A stretch of DNA of 64,000 nt from Mesorhizobium opportunistum WSM2075 (GCF_000176035.2 NC_015675.1:6820445-6884444); one strand, 5' to 3'. Shown: positions 36,001 to 45,343, counted from the stretch's first letter. Numbers and translations: made by a program. Notes: generated by a model not told the origin, from the letters alone.

Positions 36001-38931
36001 ATGATGCACGGACCACCGCGCGGCGCGAATTCGGCACCATCGCAGCTCCCGCTGGCGGACACGCGCGCGCCTGATGAAGGCGACGGCGTCGACACTTCGC
36101 CTGATGTTTCCGACAGCATCGCCAAGACCACCTGCTACATGTGCGCCTGCCGCTGCGGCATCGACGTGCACATCAAGGACGGCAAGGTCCGCTACATCAA
36201 CGGCAACAAGGACCATCCGGTCAATCGCGGCGTGATCTGCGGCAAGGGCAGCTCCGGCATCATGCAGCACTACAGCCCGGCCCGGCTGAAGAAGCCCCTG
36301 TTGCGCACCGGCCCGCGCGGCTCTGGCGAGTTCCGCGAGATCGAGTGGGAAGAAGCGTTCGTGATCGCCACGGAACGGCTCTCCGCCATCCGCCGGACCG
36401 ATCCGAAAAAACTCGCCTTCTTCACCGGCCGCGACCAGTCGCAATCCCTGACCGGCTGGTGGGCGAGCCAGTTCGGCACGCCGAATTTCGCCGCCCATGG
36501 CGGCTTCTGCTCGGTCAACATGGCGGCCGGCGGGCTCTACTCGATCGGCGGTTCGTTCTGGGAGTTCGGCGAGCCCGACTGGGACAACACCAGATACTTC
36601 ATGCTGTTCGGCGTTGCCGAGGATCATGATTCCAACCCGATCAAGATCGGGCTGGGCCAGCTCAAGGCGCGCGGCGCCAAGGTGGTGTCGATCAATCCGT
36701 GCCGGACCGGCTACAATGCCATTGCCGACGACTGGATCGGCATCCGGCCGGGCACCGACGGCCTGTTCGTCTTCGCCCTCATCCACGAACTGCTGAAGGC
36801 CGGCCGCGTCGATCTCGATTATTTGCTCCGTTACACCAATGCCCATATCCTCGTCGTCCAGGAGCCAGGTGCTGCCGACGACGGTCTGTTCGTCCGCGAC
36901 GCCGACGGCAATCCGCTGGCTTGGGACAGGGTGCCGAAGACCTCCGTCAAGGCAACCGATCCGGAGGCGAAGCCGGCGCTGACCGGCAGCTTCGAGGTCG
37001 GCGGCCGTCGCTGCACGCCGGTGTTCCAGCTCATTGCCGGCCGCTACCTTGACGAGAGCCATGCGCCGGATGCGGTGGCAGAGCGTTGCGGCATTGCGGC
37101 CGATACGATCCGCCGGATTGCGGCCGAGCTCGCCCATGTCGCCTTCGAACAGACGATCGAATTGCCGATAGCCTGGACCGATTGGGCCGGGCGCCGGCAC
37201 GAGTCGATCAAGGGCCGGCCGATTTCGATGCATGCCATGCGCGGCATCTCCGCCCATTCGAACGGCTTTCACACTTGCCGCGCCATCCATCTGCTCCAGG
37301 TGCTGCTCGGAACCGTGGATGTTCCCGGCGGCTTCCGTTTCAAGCCGCCCTACCCCAGATCGGCACCGCCGGGCCCAAAACCCGCCGGCAAGACAAGCAA
37401 GGCAATGACGCCCCTCGACGGCATGCCGCTTGGCTTCGTCTGTGGGCCGGACGATCTGCTGGTCGACGAAACAGGCACACCGCTTCGCATCGACAAGGCC
37501 TATTCGTGGGAGGCGCCGCTGGCCGCGCACGGCCTGATGCACACCGTCATCCGCAATGCCTGGGCCGGCGATCCGTACCCGATCGACACGCTGATGATGT
37601 ATATGTCGAACATGGCGTGGAACTCCTCGATGAACACCGTCGAGACCATGGCCATGCTGACCGACAGCGATGATGCGGGTAACTACAAGATCCCCTTCAT
37701 CATCTATTCCGACGCCTACTATTCCGAGACCGTGCCGTTCGCGGATCTCGTGCTGCCGGACACCACCTATCTCGAGCGGCATGACTGCATCAGCCTGCTC
37801 GACCGGCCGATCAGCCATGCCGACGGGCCGGGCGATGCCATCCGCCATCCCGTCGTCGAGCCGGACCGCGATGTCAGGCCGTTCCAGTCGGTGCTGATCG
37901 AACTCGGTGCACGGCTCAGCCTGCCCGGTTTCGTCAAGGACGACGGCTCGGCCAGATATGCCGACTATGCCGACTACATCGTCAACCACGAGCGCACGCC
38001 GGGCATCGGGCCGCTTGCCGGCTGGCGCGGCAAGGACGGGACGTCGATCGGCAAGGGCGAGGCCAATCCGGACCAGTTGCAGCGTTACATCGACAATGGC
38101 GGCTTCTGGCACCACGACTTCGCTGACGACCAACGCTACTACAAGATGGCCAACCGCTCCTATCTCGACTTCGCCGTGCAGATGGGCTTCATCCCCACGG
38201 CGGAGCCGATCGTCTTCCAGCTCTATTCCGAGCCGTTGCAGCGCTTCCGCCTCGCCGCGCGAGGCCACGGCCGCGTCTTGCCGCCAGAGGGTGATCGCCA
38301 GCGCATCGAGACCTACATGGACCCGCTGCCGTTCTGGCACATGCCGTTCGAGGAAGCGGCCGTCGACCTCGAAAAATACCCGCTGCACGCGCTGACGCAG
38401 CGGCCGATGCACATGTATCATTCCTGGGGTTCGCAAAATGCGTGGCTCAGGCAAATCACCAGCCAGAACCGGCTGTTCGTGCATCACCGGACCGCCGCCG
38501 GCCTCGGTCTTGCCGACGATGACTGGGTGTGGATCGAAAGCGTCAATGGCAAGGTGAAGGGGCAGATCAAGCTGATCGACGGCGTCAACGAAAGCACGGT
38601 CTGGACCTGGAATGCGATCGGCAAGCGGCGCGGCAGCTGGGGGCTGAAGGACGGCGCGGCCGAGAGCAATCGCGGCTTCCTGCTCAACCATGTCATCGGC
38701 GACCAGACCGCGGCGGACGCGCAGGGCAAACGCTATTCGAACTCCGATCCGGTCACCGGCCAGGCGGCATGGTTCGATCTGCGCGTGCGCATCGTCAAAT
38801 GCGCTGATGAGGAATCCGGCTTCACCGAACCGCAATTCGAGCGTTTCCAGCAGCCACCGCATTTCGAGCCCGCGCCCGATAAATTGAGCTTCGGCGCCGA
38901 ATTCCGCACGAAAAGAGAAACCACCGGATGA
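36001..38931 (+). CDS. soeA: Molybdopterin oxidoreductase catalytic subunit, probable SoeA sulfite dehydrogenase
   Basis: 976-residue DMSO-reductase-family enzyme. The N-terminal [4Fe-4S] motif is CYMCACRCG with the fourth Cys in RGVICGKGSSG. HGGFCSVNMAAGG places a Cys where the family ligates molybdenum (inference). The C-terminal molydopterin dinucleotide-binding domain begins near YPLHALTQRPMHMYHSWGSQ. No Tat signal is seen, which agrees with the cytoplasmic orientation of SoeABC, the sulfite:quinone oxidoreductase of Allochromatium and roseobacters. The ATG at 36001 is chosen; the frame is open to a TTG at 35890. It overlaps soeB by ATGA. Alternatives are polysulfide/thiosulfate or other oxyanion reductases. 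Confidence 0.75.
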   Translation: MMHGPPRGANSAPSQLPLADTRAPDEGDGVDTSPDVSDSIAKTTCYMCACRCGIDVHIKDGKVRYINGNKDHPVNRGVICGKGSSGIMQHYSPARLKKPLLRTGPRGSGEFREIEWEEAFVIATERLSAIRRTDPKKLAFFTGRDQSQSLTGWWASQFGTPNFAAHGGFCSVNMAAGGLYSIGGSFWEFGEPDWDNTRYFMLFGVAEDHDSNPIKIGLGQLKARGAKVVSINPCRTGYNAIADDWIGIRPGTDGLFVFALIHELLKAGRVDLDYLLRYTNAHILVVQEPGAADDGLFVRDADGNPLAWDRVPKTSVKATDPEAKPALTGSFEVGGRRCTPVFQLIAGRYLDESHAPDAVAERCGIAADTIRRIAAELAHVAFEQTIELPIAWTDWAGRRHESIKGRPISMHAMRGISAHSNGFHTCRAIHLLQVLLGTVDVPGGFRFKPPYPRSAPPGPKPAGKTSKAMTPLDGMPLGFVCGPDDLLVDETGTPLRIDKAYSWEAPLAAHGLMHTVIRNAWAGDPYPIDTLMMYMSNMAWNSSMNTVETMAMLTDSDDAGNYKIPFIIYSDAYYSETVPFADLVLPDTTYLERHDCISLLDRPISHADGPGDAIRHPVVEPDRDVRPFQSVLIELGARLSLPGFVKDDGSARYADYADYIVNHERTPGIGPLAGWRGKDGTSIGKGEANPDQLQRYIDNGGFWHHDFADDQRYYKMANRSYLDFAVQMGFIPTAEPIVFQLYSEPLQRFRLAARGHGRVLPPEGDRQRIETYMDPLPFWHMPFEEAAVDLEKYPLHALTQRPMHMYHSWGSQNAWLRQITSQNRLFVHHRTAAGLGLADDDWVWIESVNGKVKGQIKLIDGVNESTVWTWNAIGKRRGSWGLKDGAAESNRGFLLNHVIGDQTAADAQGKRYSNSDPVTGQAAWFDLRVRIVKCADEESGFTEPQFERFQQPPHFEPAPDKLSFGAEFRTKRETTG

Positions 38932-39662
38932 CCTGCCTTCCCACCCACACCGACAAGAGGCTCGGCCTGGTCATCGACCTCGACACCTGCGTCGGTTGCC
39001 AGGCCTGCGTCACCGCTTGCAAGGAGTGGAACACCGGCGGCCACATGGCGCCGCTGACCGACATCGATCCCTATGGCGGCCATGCCGACGGCGTCTGGTT
39101 CAACCGCGTGCACAGTTACGAGCACACCACCGAGATGGGCGGGCGCACGGTCAACTTCCCACGCTCCTGCCTGCATTGCGAGACGCCGGCCTGCGTCACC
39201 GTCTGCCCGACCGGGGCCTCCTACAAGCGGGCCTCGGACGGCATCGTGCTGATCGACGAGGATAAGTGCATCGGCTGCAAACTGTGCAGCTGGGCCTGCC
39301 CTTATGGGGCCCGCGAATTCGACACCGATGTCGGGGTGATGAAGAAGTGCACGCTCTGCGTCGACCGCATCTACAATGACAATCTGGCCGAAGAAGACCG
39401 CGTACCGTCCTGCGTCGCCGCGTGCCCGACCAGCGCCCGGCATTTCGGCGATCTCGGCGATCCCCAGTCGGCCGTCTCGCAACTGGTGGCGGAGCGCGGC
39501 GGCGTCGACCTGATGCCGGAACTCGGCTATCATCCGACCAACAAATACCTGCCGCCACGCGCCCACACGCAACGCGCCGCATCGGTGCCCGCGAAGGCGC
39601 TTGAGCCGGTGCGGGCCGAGGGCGGCTTCCTCGGCTGGGTCGACCGCATGCTTTCGAACTAG
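38928..39662 (+). CDS. soeB: Iron-sulfur subunit of the molybdoenzyme, probable SoeB
   Basis: 244-residue ferredoxin-type electron-transfer subunit (DmsB/NrfC family). Four [4Fe-4S] clusters are indicated by CVGCQACVTACKEWN, CLHCETPACVTVCPTGA, CIGCKLCSWACPYGA and CTLCVDRI with CVAACPTSA. It would pass electrons between SoeA and the membrane subunit. The ATG overlaps the soeA stop, and soeC begins three bases after its stop, giving one transcript. The assignment to Soe rather than Dms/Psr follows the three-gene set with a DmsC-type anchor. Confidence 0.8.
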   Translation: MTCLPTHTDKRLGLVIDLDTCVGCQACVTACKEWNTGGHMAPLTDIDPYGGHADGVWFNRVHSYEHTTEMGGRTVNFPRSCLHCETPACVTVCPTGASYKRASDGIVLIDEDKCIGCKLCSWACPYGAREFDTDVGVMKKCTLCVDRIYNDNLAEEDRVPSCVAACPTSARHFGDLGDPQSAVSQLVAERGGVDLMPELGYHPTNKYLPPRAHTQRAASVPAKALEPVRAEGGFLGWVDRMLSN

Positions 39663-39665
39663 AAC

Positions 39666-40601
39666 ATGCATCCAGCCTTTTCCGTTGTCTTCTTCACCAC
39701 TGCTACAGGCGCGGGCTACGGCCTTCTGGCGCTGCTCGGCGTGCTCGGAGGCCTCCAGATCATCCCGCCCGATTTCTGGCTCGGCCTCATCGGCCTGGGG
39801 CTGGCGCTCGGCTTGGTCGCGGCTGGACTGTTGTCTTCGACCGGCCATCTCGGCAGGCCCGAACGCGCCTGGCGGGCGTTCTCGCAATGGCGCAGTTCAT
39901 GGCTGTCGCGCGAAGGCGTTGCCTCCGTCATCACCTTCATCCCGGCGGGGCTGTTCGGCATCGGCTGGGTGTTCTTGGGCCGCACGGACGGCTGGGTCGG
40001 CATTGCCGGAATTCTGACGGCCTGTTGCGCGGTAGTCACCGTCTGCACCACAGGCATGATCTACGCGTCGCTGAAGCCGATCGCCCAGTGGCACAGCCGC
40101 TTCACCCTGCCCGGCTATCTCATCTTCTCGGCGATGACCGGCAGCGTGCTGTTGAATGCGCTGCTGCAGAGTTTTGATATCGGTTCGAAGACGCTTCTGA
40201 CGGCTTGTGTGCTGCTGACCGTGATCGGCTGGGGCTGGAAGCTGGCGACATGGCGCTACAACGACCGACTGGAGATCCCGACCACCGCCAACACCGCGAC
40301 CGGCCTTGCCGGCGGCACGGTGCGATCGCTGGAGTGGCCGCATACCGAAGAAAATTACCTGCTCAAGGAAATGGGTTTTCGCATCGCGCGCAAGCATGGC
40401 GCACGCCTGCGCCAGATCACGCAAGCTCTGGCCTTTGCCTTGCCAGTCCTGCTTCTCGCCGTCACCTTTGCCCTGCCCTGGCCCTTTGCAGCGGTGCCGT
40501 CGGTGCTCGCCGCGATCGTCCAGTTCGCCGGCATGCTGGTCGAGCGCTGGCTGTTCTTCGCCGAGGCGAAGCACACGGTCACGCTCTACTATGGACGTTG
40601 A
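39666..40601 (+). CDS. soeC: DmsC-family membrane anchor, probable SoeC
   Basis: 311-residue polytopic membrane protein with about eight predicted helices, of the DmsC anchor family (MHPAFSVVFFTTATGAGYGL; SSTGHLGRPERAWRAFSQWR). The GHLGRPERAWRAF loop is conserved in DMSO-reductase anchors. It should bind quinone and take or give electrons via SoeB. In SoeABC this type of anchor, rather than an NrfD type, is diagnostic, which supports the sulfite dehydrogenase call. It ends two bases from the convergent pdeM stop. Confidence 0.8.
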   Translation: MHPAFSVVFFTTATGAGYGLLALLGVLGGLQIIPPDFWLGLIGLGLALGLVAAGLLSSTGHLGRPERAWRAFSQWRSSWLSREGVASVITFIPAGLFGIGWVFLGRTDGWVGIAGILTACCAVVTVCTTGMIYASLKPIAQWHSRFTLPGYLIFSAMTGSVLLNALLQSFDIGSKTLLTACVLLTVIGWGWKLATWRYNDRLEIPTTANTATGLAGGTVRSLEWPHTEENYLLKEMGFRIARKHGARLRQITQALAFALPVLLLAVTFALPWPFAAVPSVLAAIVQFAGMLVERWLFFAEAKHTVTLYYGR

Positions 40602-40603
40602 GG

Positions 40604-41320
40604 TCAGCCGGGGCGCAGCATCGAGCCGGAGATGGCGAAGATGCGGTCGACGCCAAGCATGTAGGCCATCAGCGATTCCAGGCGGAACAGCCCGGCATAG
40701 GCGCGGTCGAGCACGTTGAGCGAACCGGTATAGGCGCCAAAGGCCGGCATGATCATGCGGCCGCCGTCACCGGCAAAGCAGCGCCGCCGCACCGACCGGC
40801 CCTGCTGTACGATGCGCGCGCACGGATGGAGGTGACCCGATATCTCGCCCTCGACGCGCAGCTTGGATGGCTCGTGCCGGAACAGCAGCGAGCCGATCGC
40901 CAGTTCGCGCACGGTCTCGCCGGGCAGGTCGGCCGGCGCTTCGGGATCATGATTGCCGGCGACCCAGAACCAGTCGCGGCCTGCCATCAGCGCTTCCAGC
41001 CGCTCGCGAAAACTCGCATGCATGCGCTCGGCGCCGCCGCCATCATGGAAGCTGTCGCCCAGGCTGATGACGATCGAGGGTTGATAATCCGATATCACAG
41101 CCTGCAGCCGCAGCAATGTCGCGCCGGTGTCGTAAGGCGGGATCAGCGTGCCGCGCCTTGCCAGCGACGAGCCTTTTTCGAGATGCAGGTCCGATACCGC
41201 CAGAAGCCGAAGCTCGGGAAAGTAGAGCACGCCGCGCGGATCGCAGACCGCGCTCTCGCCGGCGATGCCGACAAGGTCGGCCTCGGCGATCAGCGATGTC
41301 CGCGCCAGCGAAAAGTTCAT
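40604..41320 (-). CDS. pdeM: Ligase-associated DNA damage response phosphoesterase PdeM
   Basis: 238-residue calcineurin-like metallophosphoesterase. Metal-binding motifs are LLAVSDLHLEKGSSLARRG (DxH), VISLGDSFHDGGG (GDxxHD), WVAGNHDPEA (GNHD) and ISGHLHPCARI (GHxH). This is the PdeM family found next to Lhr-type helicases in the ligase-associated repair set. Its ATG overlaps the helicase stop (ATGA), so translation is coupled. The DNA ligase and exonuclease that usually complete the set are not adjacent here. Confidence 0.9.
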   Translation of the reverse strand: MNFSLARTSLIAEADLVGIAGESAVCDPRGVLYFPELRLLAVSDLHLEKGSSLARRGTLIPPYDTGATLLRLQAVISDYQPSIVISLGDSFHDGGGAERMHASFRERLEALMAGRDWFWVAGNHDPEAPADLPGETVRELAIGSLLFRHEPSKLRVEGEISGHLHPCARIVQQGRSVRRRCFAGDGGRMIMPAFGAYTGSLNVLDRAYAGLFRLESLMAYMLGVDRIFAISGSMLRPG

Positions 41321-43851
41321 TCCTCGACCATCTCCGGCCCCATGGCCTCTGCGACCAGCGTCGCGGCATCCATCAGCAGCGTTTCATCGGCTTCGCCGTT
41401 CACCGGCATCTTGCCGATCTCAAGCATGATCGGCACGGCAAGCGGTGATATCTGTTCCAGATCCTTATGCATGATTCGACCTTGGATGCGCGAGAGCATG
41501 TCGGCAAGTCTGCTGACATCGAGCAGGCCGGTCGCTGCATCGGCACGTGTCGCCTGCAACAGAATATGGTCGGGCTCGTGGCTGCGCAGGACGTCGTAGA
41601 TAAGGTCGGTCGACACGGTGACCTGGCGGCCGCTTTTCTCCTGGCCGGGATGGCGTTTTTCGATCAGTCCGGAAATCAGCGCGCAGTTGCGGAAGGTGCG
41701 CTTGAGAAGCCAGCTGTCGGCCAGCCAGGCTTCGAGGTCGTCGCCAAGCATATCCTGGTCGAAGAGCGCACCGAGCGAGGGCTTCCGGGCCTTGAACATC
41801 GCGCCCATATCACCCAGCGACCATATGGCCAGCGCGTAGTCGGTGGCGACGAAGCCGAGTGGTCTCGCGCCCGCCCGGTCGAGACGCCGGGTAAGCAGCA
41901 TACCGAGCGTCTGGTGCGCCAGCCGGCCTTCAAAGGGATAGGCGACCAGGTAGTGGCGATTACCGCGCGGAAAGGTCTCGATCAGCAAGTCATCGCGCTT
42001 TGGCAGCACCGACTTGTCGGCCTGGAACCGCAGCCAGTCGGCCACCTGCTCGGGCAGCTTCCCCCAGCGCCGGGGGTCGTCCAGCATGATGCGGACCTGC
42101 TCGGCAAGGTAGGTCGAAAGCGGGAACTTGCCGCCGCCATAGTAGGGTACCTTGGCATCGCTGCCGGGCGCATTCGAGACGAAGCATTCGTTCTCGCGGA
42201 TCCCTTCGAAGCGCAGCACCTTGCCGGCAAACATGAAGGTGTCGCCATGCGTCAAGGTTTCGAGAAAAGCCTCCTCGATCTTGCCGAGAACCCGGCCACC
42301 GCGTGAGGCCGAGCCCTTGCTGCCAGCCTGCACGTAGCGCACGTTCAACGCCGGCACTTCTATGATGGTGCCGACATTCAGCCTGTATTGCTGGGCGACA
42401 CGCGGATTGGAGACACGCCACAGCCCATCCTTGTTGAGGCGGATGCGGGCGTAGCGCTCATAATTTTTCAGCGCGTAGCCGCCGGTGGCGACGAAATCGA
42501 TGACGCGGTCGAAGGTCGGCCGGTCGAGGCTGGCAAAGGGCGCCGCCGTTCGCACTTCCTCGAACAGATCATCGGCACGGAACGGCGCGCCACAAGCGCA
42601 GCCGAGCACGTGCTGCGCCAGCACATCGAGCCCGCCATCGACCAGCGGCGGTGTGTCCTGGGCGCCGAGATAGTTGGCGTCGAGCGCTGCCCGGCATTCC
42701 AGCACCTCGAAACGATTGGCCGGAATGAGGATCGCCTTCGACGGCTCGTCCATGCGATGGTTGGCGCGGCCAATGCGTTGCGCCAGTCGGCTCGCCCCCT
42801 TCGGCGCACCGACATGCACGACCAGATCGACGTCGCCCCAGTCAATGCCGAGATCGAGCGTCGAGGTGGCGACGATGGCGCGCAGTGCGTTCTCGCCCAT
42901 CGCCTTCTCGACGCGCCGGCGCTGGGCGACATCGAGCGAGCCGTGATGCAAGGCGATCGGCAAGGTGTCCTCGTTGACCCGCCATAATTCCTGGAACAGC
43001 AGCTCCGCCTGGCTGCGGGTGTTGACGAACAGCAACGTCGTCTTGTGGCGCTTGATCTCGCGATAGATCTCCGGCGTGGCGTAGCGCGCCGAATGTCCTG
43101 CCCAAGGCACGCGCTCTTCGGAATCGAGGATGGAAATCTCAGGCTTCGCGCCACCGGTGACAACGATCAATTCGGACATATCGCCGGGTGGGTTCTGGCT
43201 GACCAGCCAGCGTCGCAACTCGTCCGGCTCGGCGACCGTCGCCGAGAGGCCTATCGTCTGCAGGCCGGGCACGTAGCCGCGCAGCCGCGCCAGCCCGAGC
43301 GCCAGAAGATGGCCGCGTTTCGACGTCACAAGCGAGTGCAATTCGTCGAGCACGACATAGCGCAGATCCTCGAAAAAGCGCCGGGCGTCGGAGGCGGCGA
43401 TGAGCAATGCCAACTGCTCGGGTGTGGTGAGCAGAATGTCGGGCGGCACCAGCTTCTGCCGCTGGCGCTTGTGGGAGGGCGTGTCGCCGGTGCGCGTCTC
43501 GATGGTGACGGGCAGGCCGATCTCTTCCACCGGCTTGCCAAGATTGCGCTCGATGTCGACCGCCAGCGCCTTCAGCGGCGAGATGTAAAGCGTGTGAATG
43601 CCGCGATGCGCCTGGCCCGGTTTTCGCCTTGGCCTGACAGCCAGTTCGGTCAGCGAGGGAAGAAACCCAGCCAGCGTCTTGCCGGCGCCGGTCGGTGCGA
43701 TCAGCAGCACCGATTGCCCGGCCTGGGCCTTCGCCAAAAGTTCGATCTGGTGAGCGCGCGGCGACCAGCCTTTCTCGCCGAACCATCTGATGAATGGTTC
43801 GGGCAGGACGACGGCTGCATTCTGATTGGCAAGGCGCGGTTGCTCGGTCAC
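41317..43851 (-). CDS. Ligase-associated DEXH-box helicase (Lhr family)
   Basis: 844-residue superfamily 2 helicase. Walker A is LLIAPTGAGKTLAGFLPS, the DEVH-type box is YVVLDELHSLVTSKRG, motif III is IGLSATVAEP, and motif VI is RLAQRIGRANHR. A long C-terminal Lhr core follows (FPRGNRHYLVAYPFEGRLAH). It is the helicase of the ligase-associated DNA damage response set. The likely start is the GTG at 43851 (MTEQPRLANQNAAVV); the open frame continues upstream to 44133, but that part is an intergenic palindromic repeat giving an Arg-rich nonsense peptide. The ribosome-binding site is very close to the GTG, so the start is less certain. Confidence 0.9.
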   Translation of the reverse strand: MTEQPRLANQNAAVVLPEPFIRWFGEKGWSPRAHQIELLAKAQAGQSVLLIAPTGAGKTLAGFLPSLTELAVRPRRKPGQAHRGIHTLYISPLKALAVDIERNLGKPVEEIGLPVTIETRTGDTPSHKRQRQKLVPPDILLTTPEQLALLIAASDARRFFEDLRYVVLDELHSLVTSKRGHLLALGLARLRGYVPGLQTIGLSATVAEPDELRRWLVSQNPPGDMSELIVVTGGAKPEISILDSEERVPWAGHSARYATPEIYREIKRHKTTLLFVNTRSQAELLFQELWRVNEDTLPIALHHGSLDVAQRRRVEKAMGENALRAIVATSTLDLGIDWGDVDLVVHVGAPKGASRLAQRIGRANHRMDEPSKAILIPANRFEVLECRAALDANYLGAQDTPPLVDGGLDVLAQHVLGCACGAPFRADDLFEEVRTAAPFASLDRPTFDRVIDFVATGGYALKNYERYARIRLNKDGLWRVSNPRVAQQYRLNVGTIIEVPALNVRYVQAGSKGSASRGGRVLGKIEEAFLETLTHGDTFMFAGKVLRFEGIRENECFVSNAPGSDAKVPYYGGGKFPLSTYLAEQVRIMLDDPRRWGKLPEQVADWLRFQADKSVLPKRDDLLIETFPRGNRHYLVAYPFEGRLAHQTLGMLLTRRLDRAGARPLGFVATDYALAIWSLGDMGAMFKARKPSLGALFDQDMLGDDLEAWLADSWLLKRTFRNCALISGLIEKRHPGQEKSGRQVTVSTDLIYDVLRSHEPDHILLQATRADAATGLLDVSRLADMLSRIQGRIMHKDLEQISPLAVPIMLEIGKMPVNGEADETLLMDAATLVAEAMGPEMVEE

Positions 43852-43916
43852 GCTCCCAGAGGTAGCGCGACGGCGGCCCAACGCCAAGGAAAATCGGAAC
43901 AAAAGGGGATCGAGCT

Positions 43917-44101
43917 GTTCTTCCTTCTCCCCCTGGGGGAGAAGGTGGATCGGCGCGCAGCGCCGAGACGGTTGAGGGGTGTTCCAGCGGAGTGAGACGT
44001 TGGCGTTCCCTGGAACACCCCTCATCCGTCGCCTTCGGCGACACCTTCTCATCCGTCGCCTTCGGCGACACCTTCTCCTACAAGGGGAGAAGGGAAGATC
44101 A
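43917..44101. repeat. Mosaic palindromic intergenic element with a 27-bp tandem duplication
   Basis: The element contains the hairpin ccttctccccc/gggggagaagg, the outer inverted repeat tgaggggtgttccag / ctggaacacccctca, and a 27-bp unit beginning catccgtcgccttcggcga repeated head-to-tail at 44023 and 44050. The end ggggagaaggg mirrors the beginning. It looks like the RIME-type elements scattered in rhizobial genomes and lies between the nlpC and helicase genes. Confidence 0.75.
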
Positions 44102-44104
44102 GTG

Positions 44105-44965
44105 CTACGGCCTTCTGAACCCTGTCGGCCCACCGTAGAGATAGCCGATGCGGGCGATGGCGTCCTTCAGCCCTTCGCGCGAGACCAGCATGGTGTGGCC
44201 ATTGGCGTGGATCATGGTCTCGGCATCGGTCATGACGGCGACATGGCCTTTCCAGAAGACGAGATCGCCGCGCCGCAATCCTGAGAAATCAGCGCCCGGA
44301 TCGAGCGGCTCGCCGATGCTTGCCGCCTGCATGTCGGAATCGCGCAGCACGTTTTTGCCGGCCATGCGCATCGCCAGTTGCACGAGGCCCGAGCAATCGA
44401 TGCCAAAGCCGGAAACACCGCCCCAGAGATAGGGCGTGCCGAGAAACATCTCGGCCACCGAAACATAGTCGCTCGCCTTCTCACCGATCGGCCGGAGATG
44501 ACCTGATATGACGGCCTCGCCGGAAGGCAGGACAGCATAGTGGGTGCCCCGCGTCTCGGCGGCACCTGTCACCGTCACCGTCGATCCCATCGACAACTGT
44601 CCGGCGATCGGGAAACGCAGGTCCGGACCAGGGTAGAGGAAGGTGCGCGGTACCGAGACGATATGGGTGGGCGCGCGGTCGCGTCCGCCCAGCATCATGT
44701 CGGCGACATAGCCGACATAGCCGTCGCGCTCTGCCTGGACCCAGGCCCAGCCTTCCCTGTCCTCGAAGACGAGGACATCGTCACCGAACAGGAGCTGCGT
44801 GTTGATGCCGGCATCCGGACGCGGCGCCTTGCGCAGATCGGCGACGGAGGCGGTGACCCGGGCCGGCCGGCCGGCGACAAAGCGGTCGGCGGCAACCTCT
44901 CCTTTCAATCTTGCATCGGCAAGGTCGGAACGAAAGGCGTGAAGGCGGGCATCCCTGGCAGTCAA
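44105..44965 (-). CDS. NlpC/P60-family cell-wall peptidase
   Basis: 286-residue putative gamma-D-glutamyl-diamino acid endopeptidase. SH3-like regions at about residues 30-155 include GWAWVQAERDGYVGYVADM. The C-terminal NlpC/P60 domain has the catalytic Cys in FGIDCSGLVQLAM, the His in GHVAVMTDAETMIHAN, and GRRGDLVFWKG-like sequence. The start is a TTG at 44965: upstream in-frame sequence meets a stop after nine codons, and the next Met is far inside. Similar rhizobial proteins start with MTxxDRRLHA, matching TARDARLHAF here. The preceding marR gene is in the same frame. Confidence 0.85.
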   Translation of the reverse strand: MTARDARLHAFRSDLADARLKGEVAADRFVAGRPARVTASVADLRKAPRPDAGINTQLLFGDDVLVFEDREGWAWVQAERDGYVGYVADMMLGGRDRAPTHIVSVPRTFLYPGPDLRFPIAGQLSMGSTVTVTGAAETRGTHYAVLPSGEAVISGHLRPIGEKASDYVSVAEMFLGTPYLWGGVSGFGIDCSGLVQLAMRMAGKNVLRDSDMQAASIGEPLDPGADFSGLRRGDLVFWKGHVAVMTDAETMIHANGHTMLVSREGLKDAIARIGYLYGGPTGFRRP

Positions 44966-44992
44966 ATCAGCAACTCGGTCAAGGTTGGTTGG

Positions 44993-45343
44993 TTAGATCG
45001 GCAGTTCGTGGGCTCTGGCAATGATACCATCGCCGAAGCGCTCGACAAAGAGCGCGCCCTCGACCGTGCGTTTGATCAGCACGTTGCGCTTGTCGAGCTC
45101 GTCGCGGTGGCGCGACACCAGTTTCAGCGCGCCCATCGTGTCGAGCGCGCGGGTGATGACCGGCTTGGTGACGTTGAGGCGGGCGGCGAGCCCGCGCACC
45201 GTGTGCGGCGGCGGATCGAGATAGATGGTGAACAGGATCGCCGTCTGGCGCATGGTCAGGTCGGGCGCATCGTCGCGCACCTGCGACAGCATCACTTGCT
45301 GCCACAGTCGCAAGGCCTGGCTTGGGCGCATCGCAATCGACAT
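44993..45343 (-). CDS. Small MarR-family regulator
   Basis: 116-residue winged-helix protein (MRPSQALRLWQQVMLSQVRD; GLAARLNVTKPVITRALDTM is the recognition helix region; a wing follows in VSRHRDELDKRNVLIKRT). Shorter than typical MarR proteins (about 140 residues), lacking part of the dimerisation helices. It lies between the leucyl aminopeptidase and NlpC/P60 genes on the same strand, and its stop codon TAA is 27 bases before the NlpC start. The ligand is unknown. Confidence 0.8.
   Translation of the reverse strand: MSIAMRPSQALRLWQQVMLSQVRDDAPDLTMRQTAILFTIYLDPPPHTVRGLAARLNVTKPVITRALDTMGALKLVSRHRDELDKRNVLIKRTVEGALFVERFGDGIIARAHELPI

Noticed and set aside
35947..38862. Very long open frame antisense to soeA
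   Set aside because: GC-rich codon usage leaves the opposite strand open; the sense frame has complete molybdoenzyme motifs and the antisense protein shows none.
43852..44133. N-terminal extension of the helicase frame
   Set aside because: It translates an intergenic palindromic repeat into an Arg-rich peptide; the conserved helicase sequence starts after the GTG at 43851.
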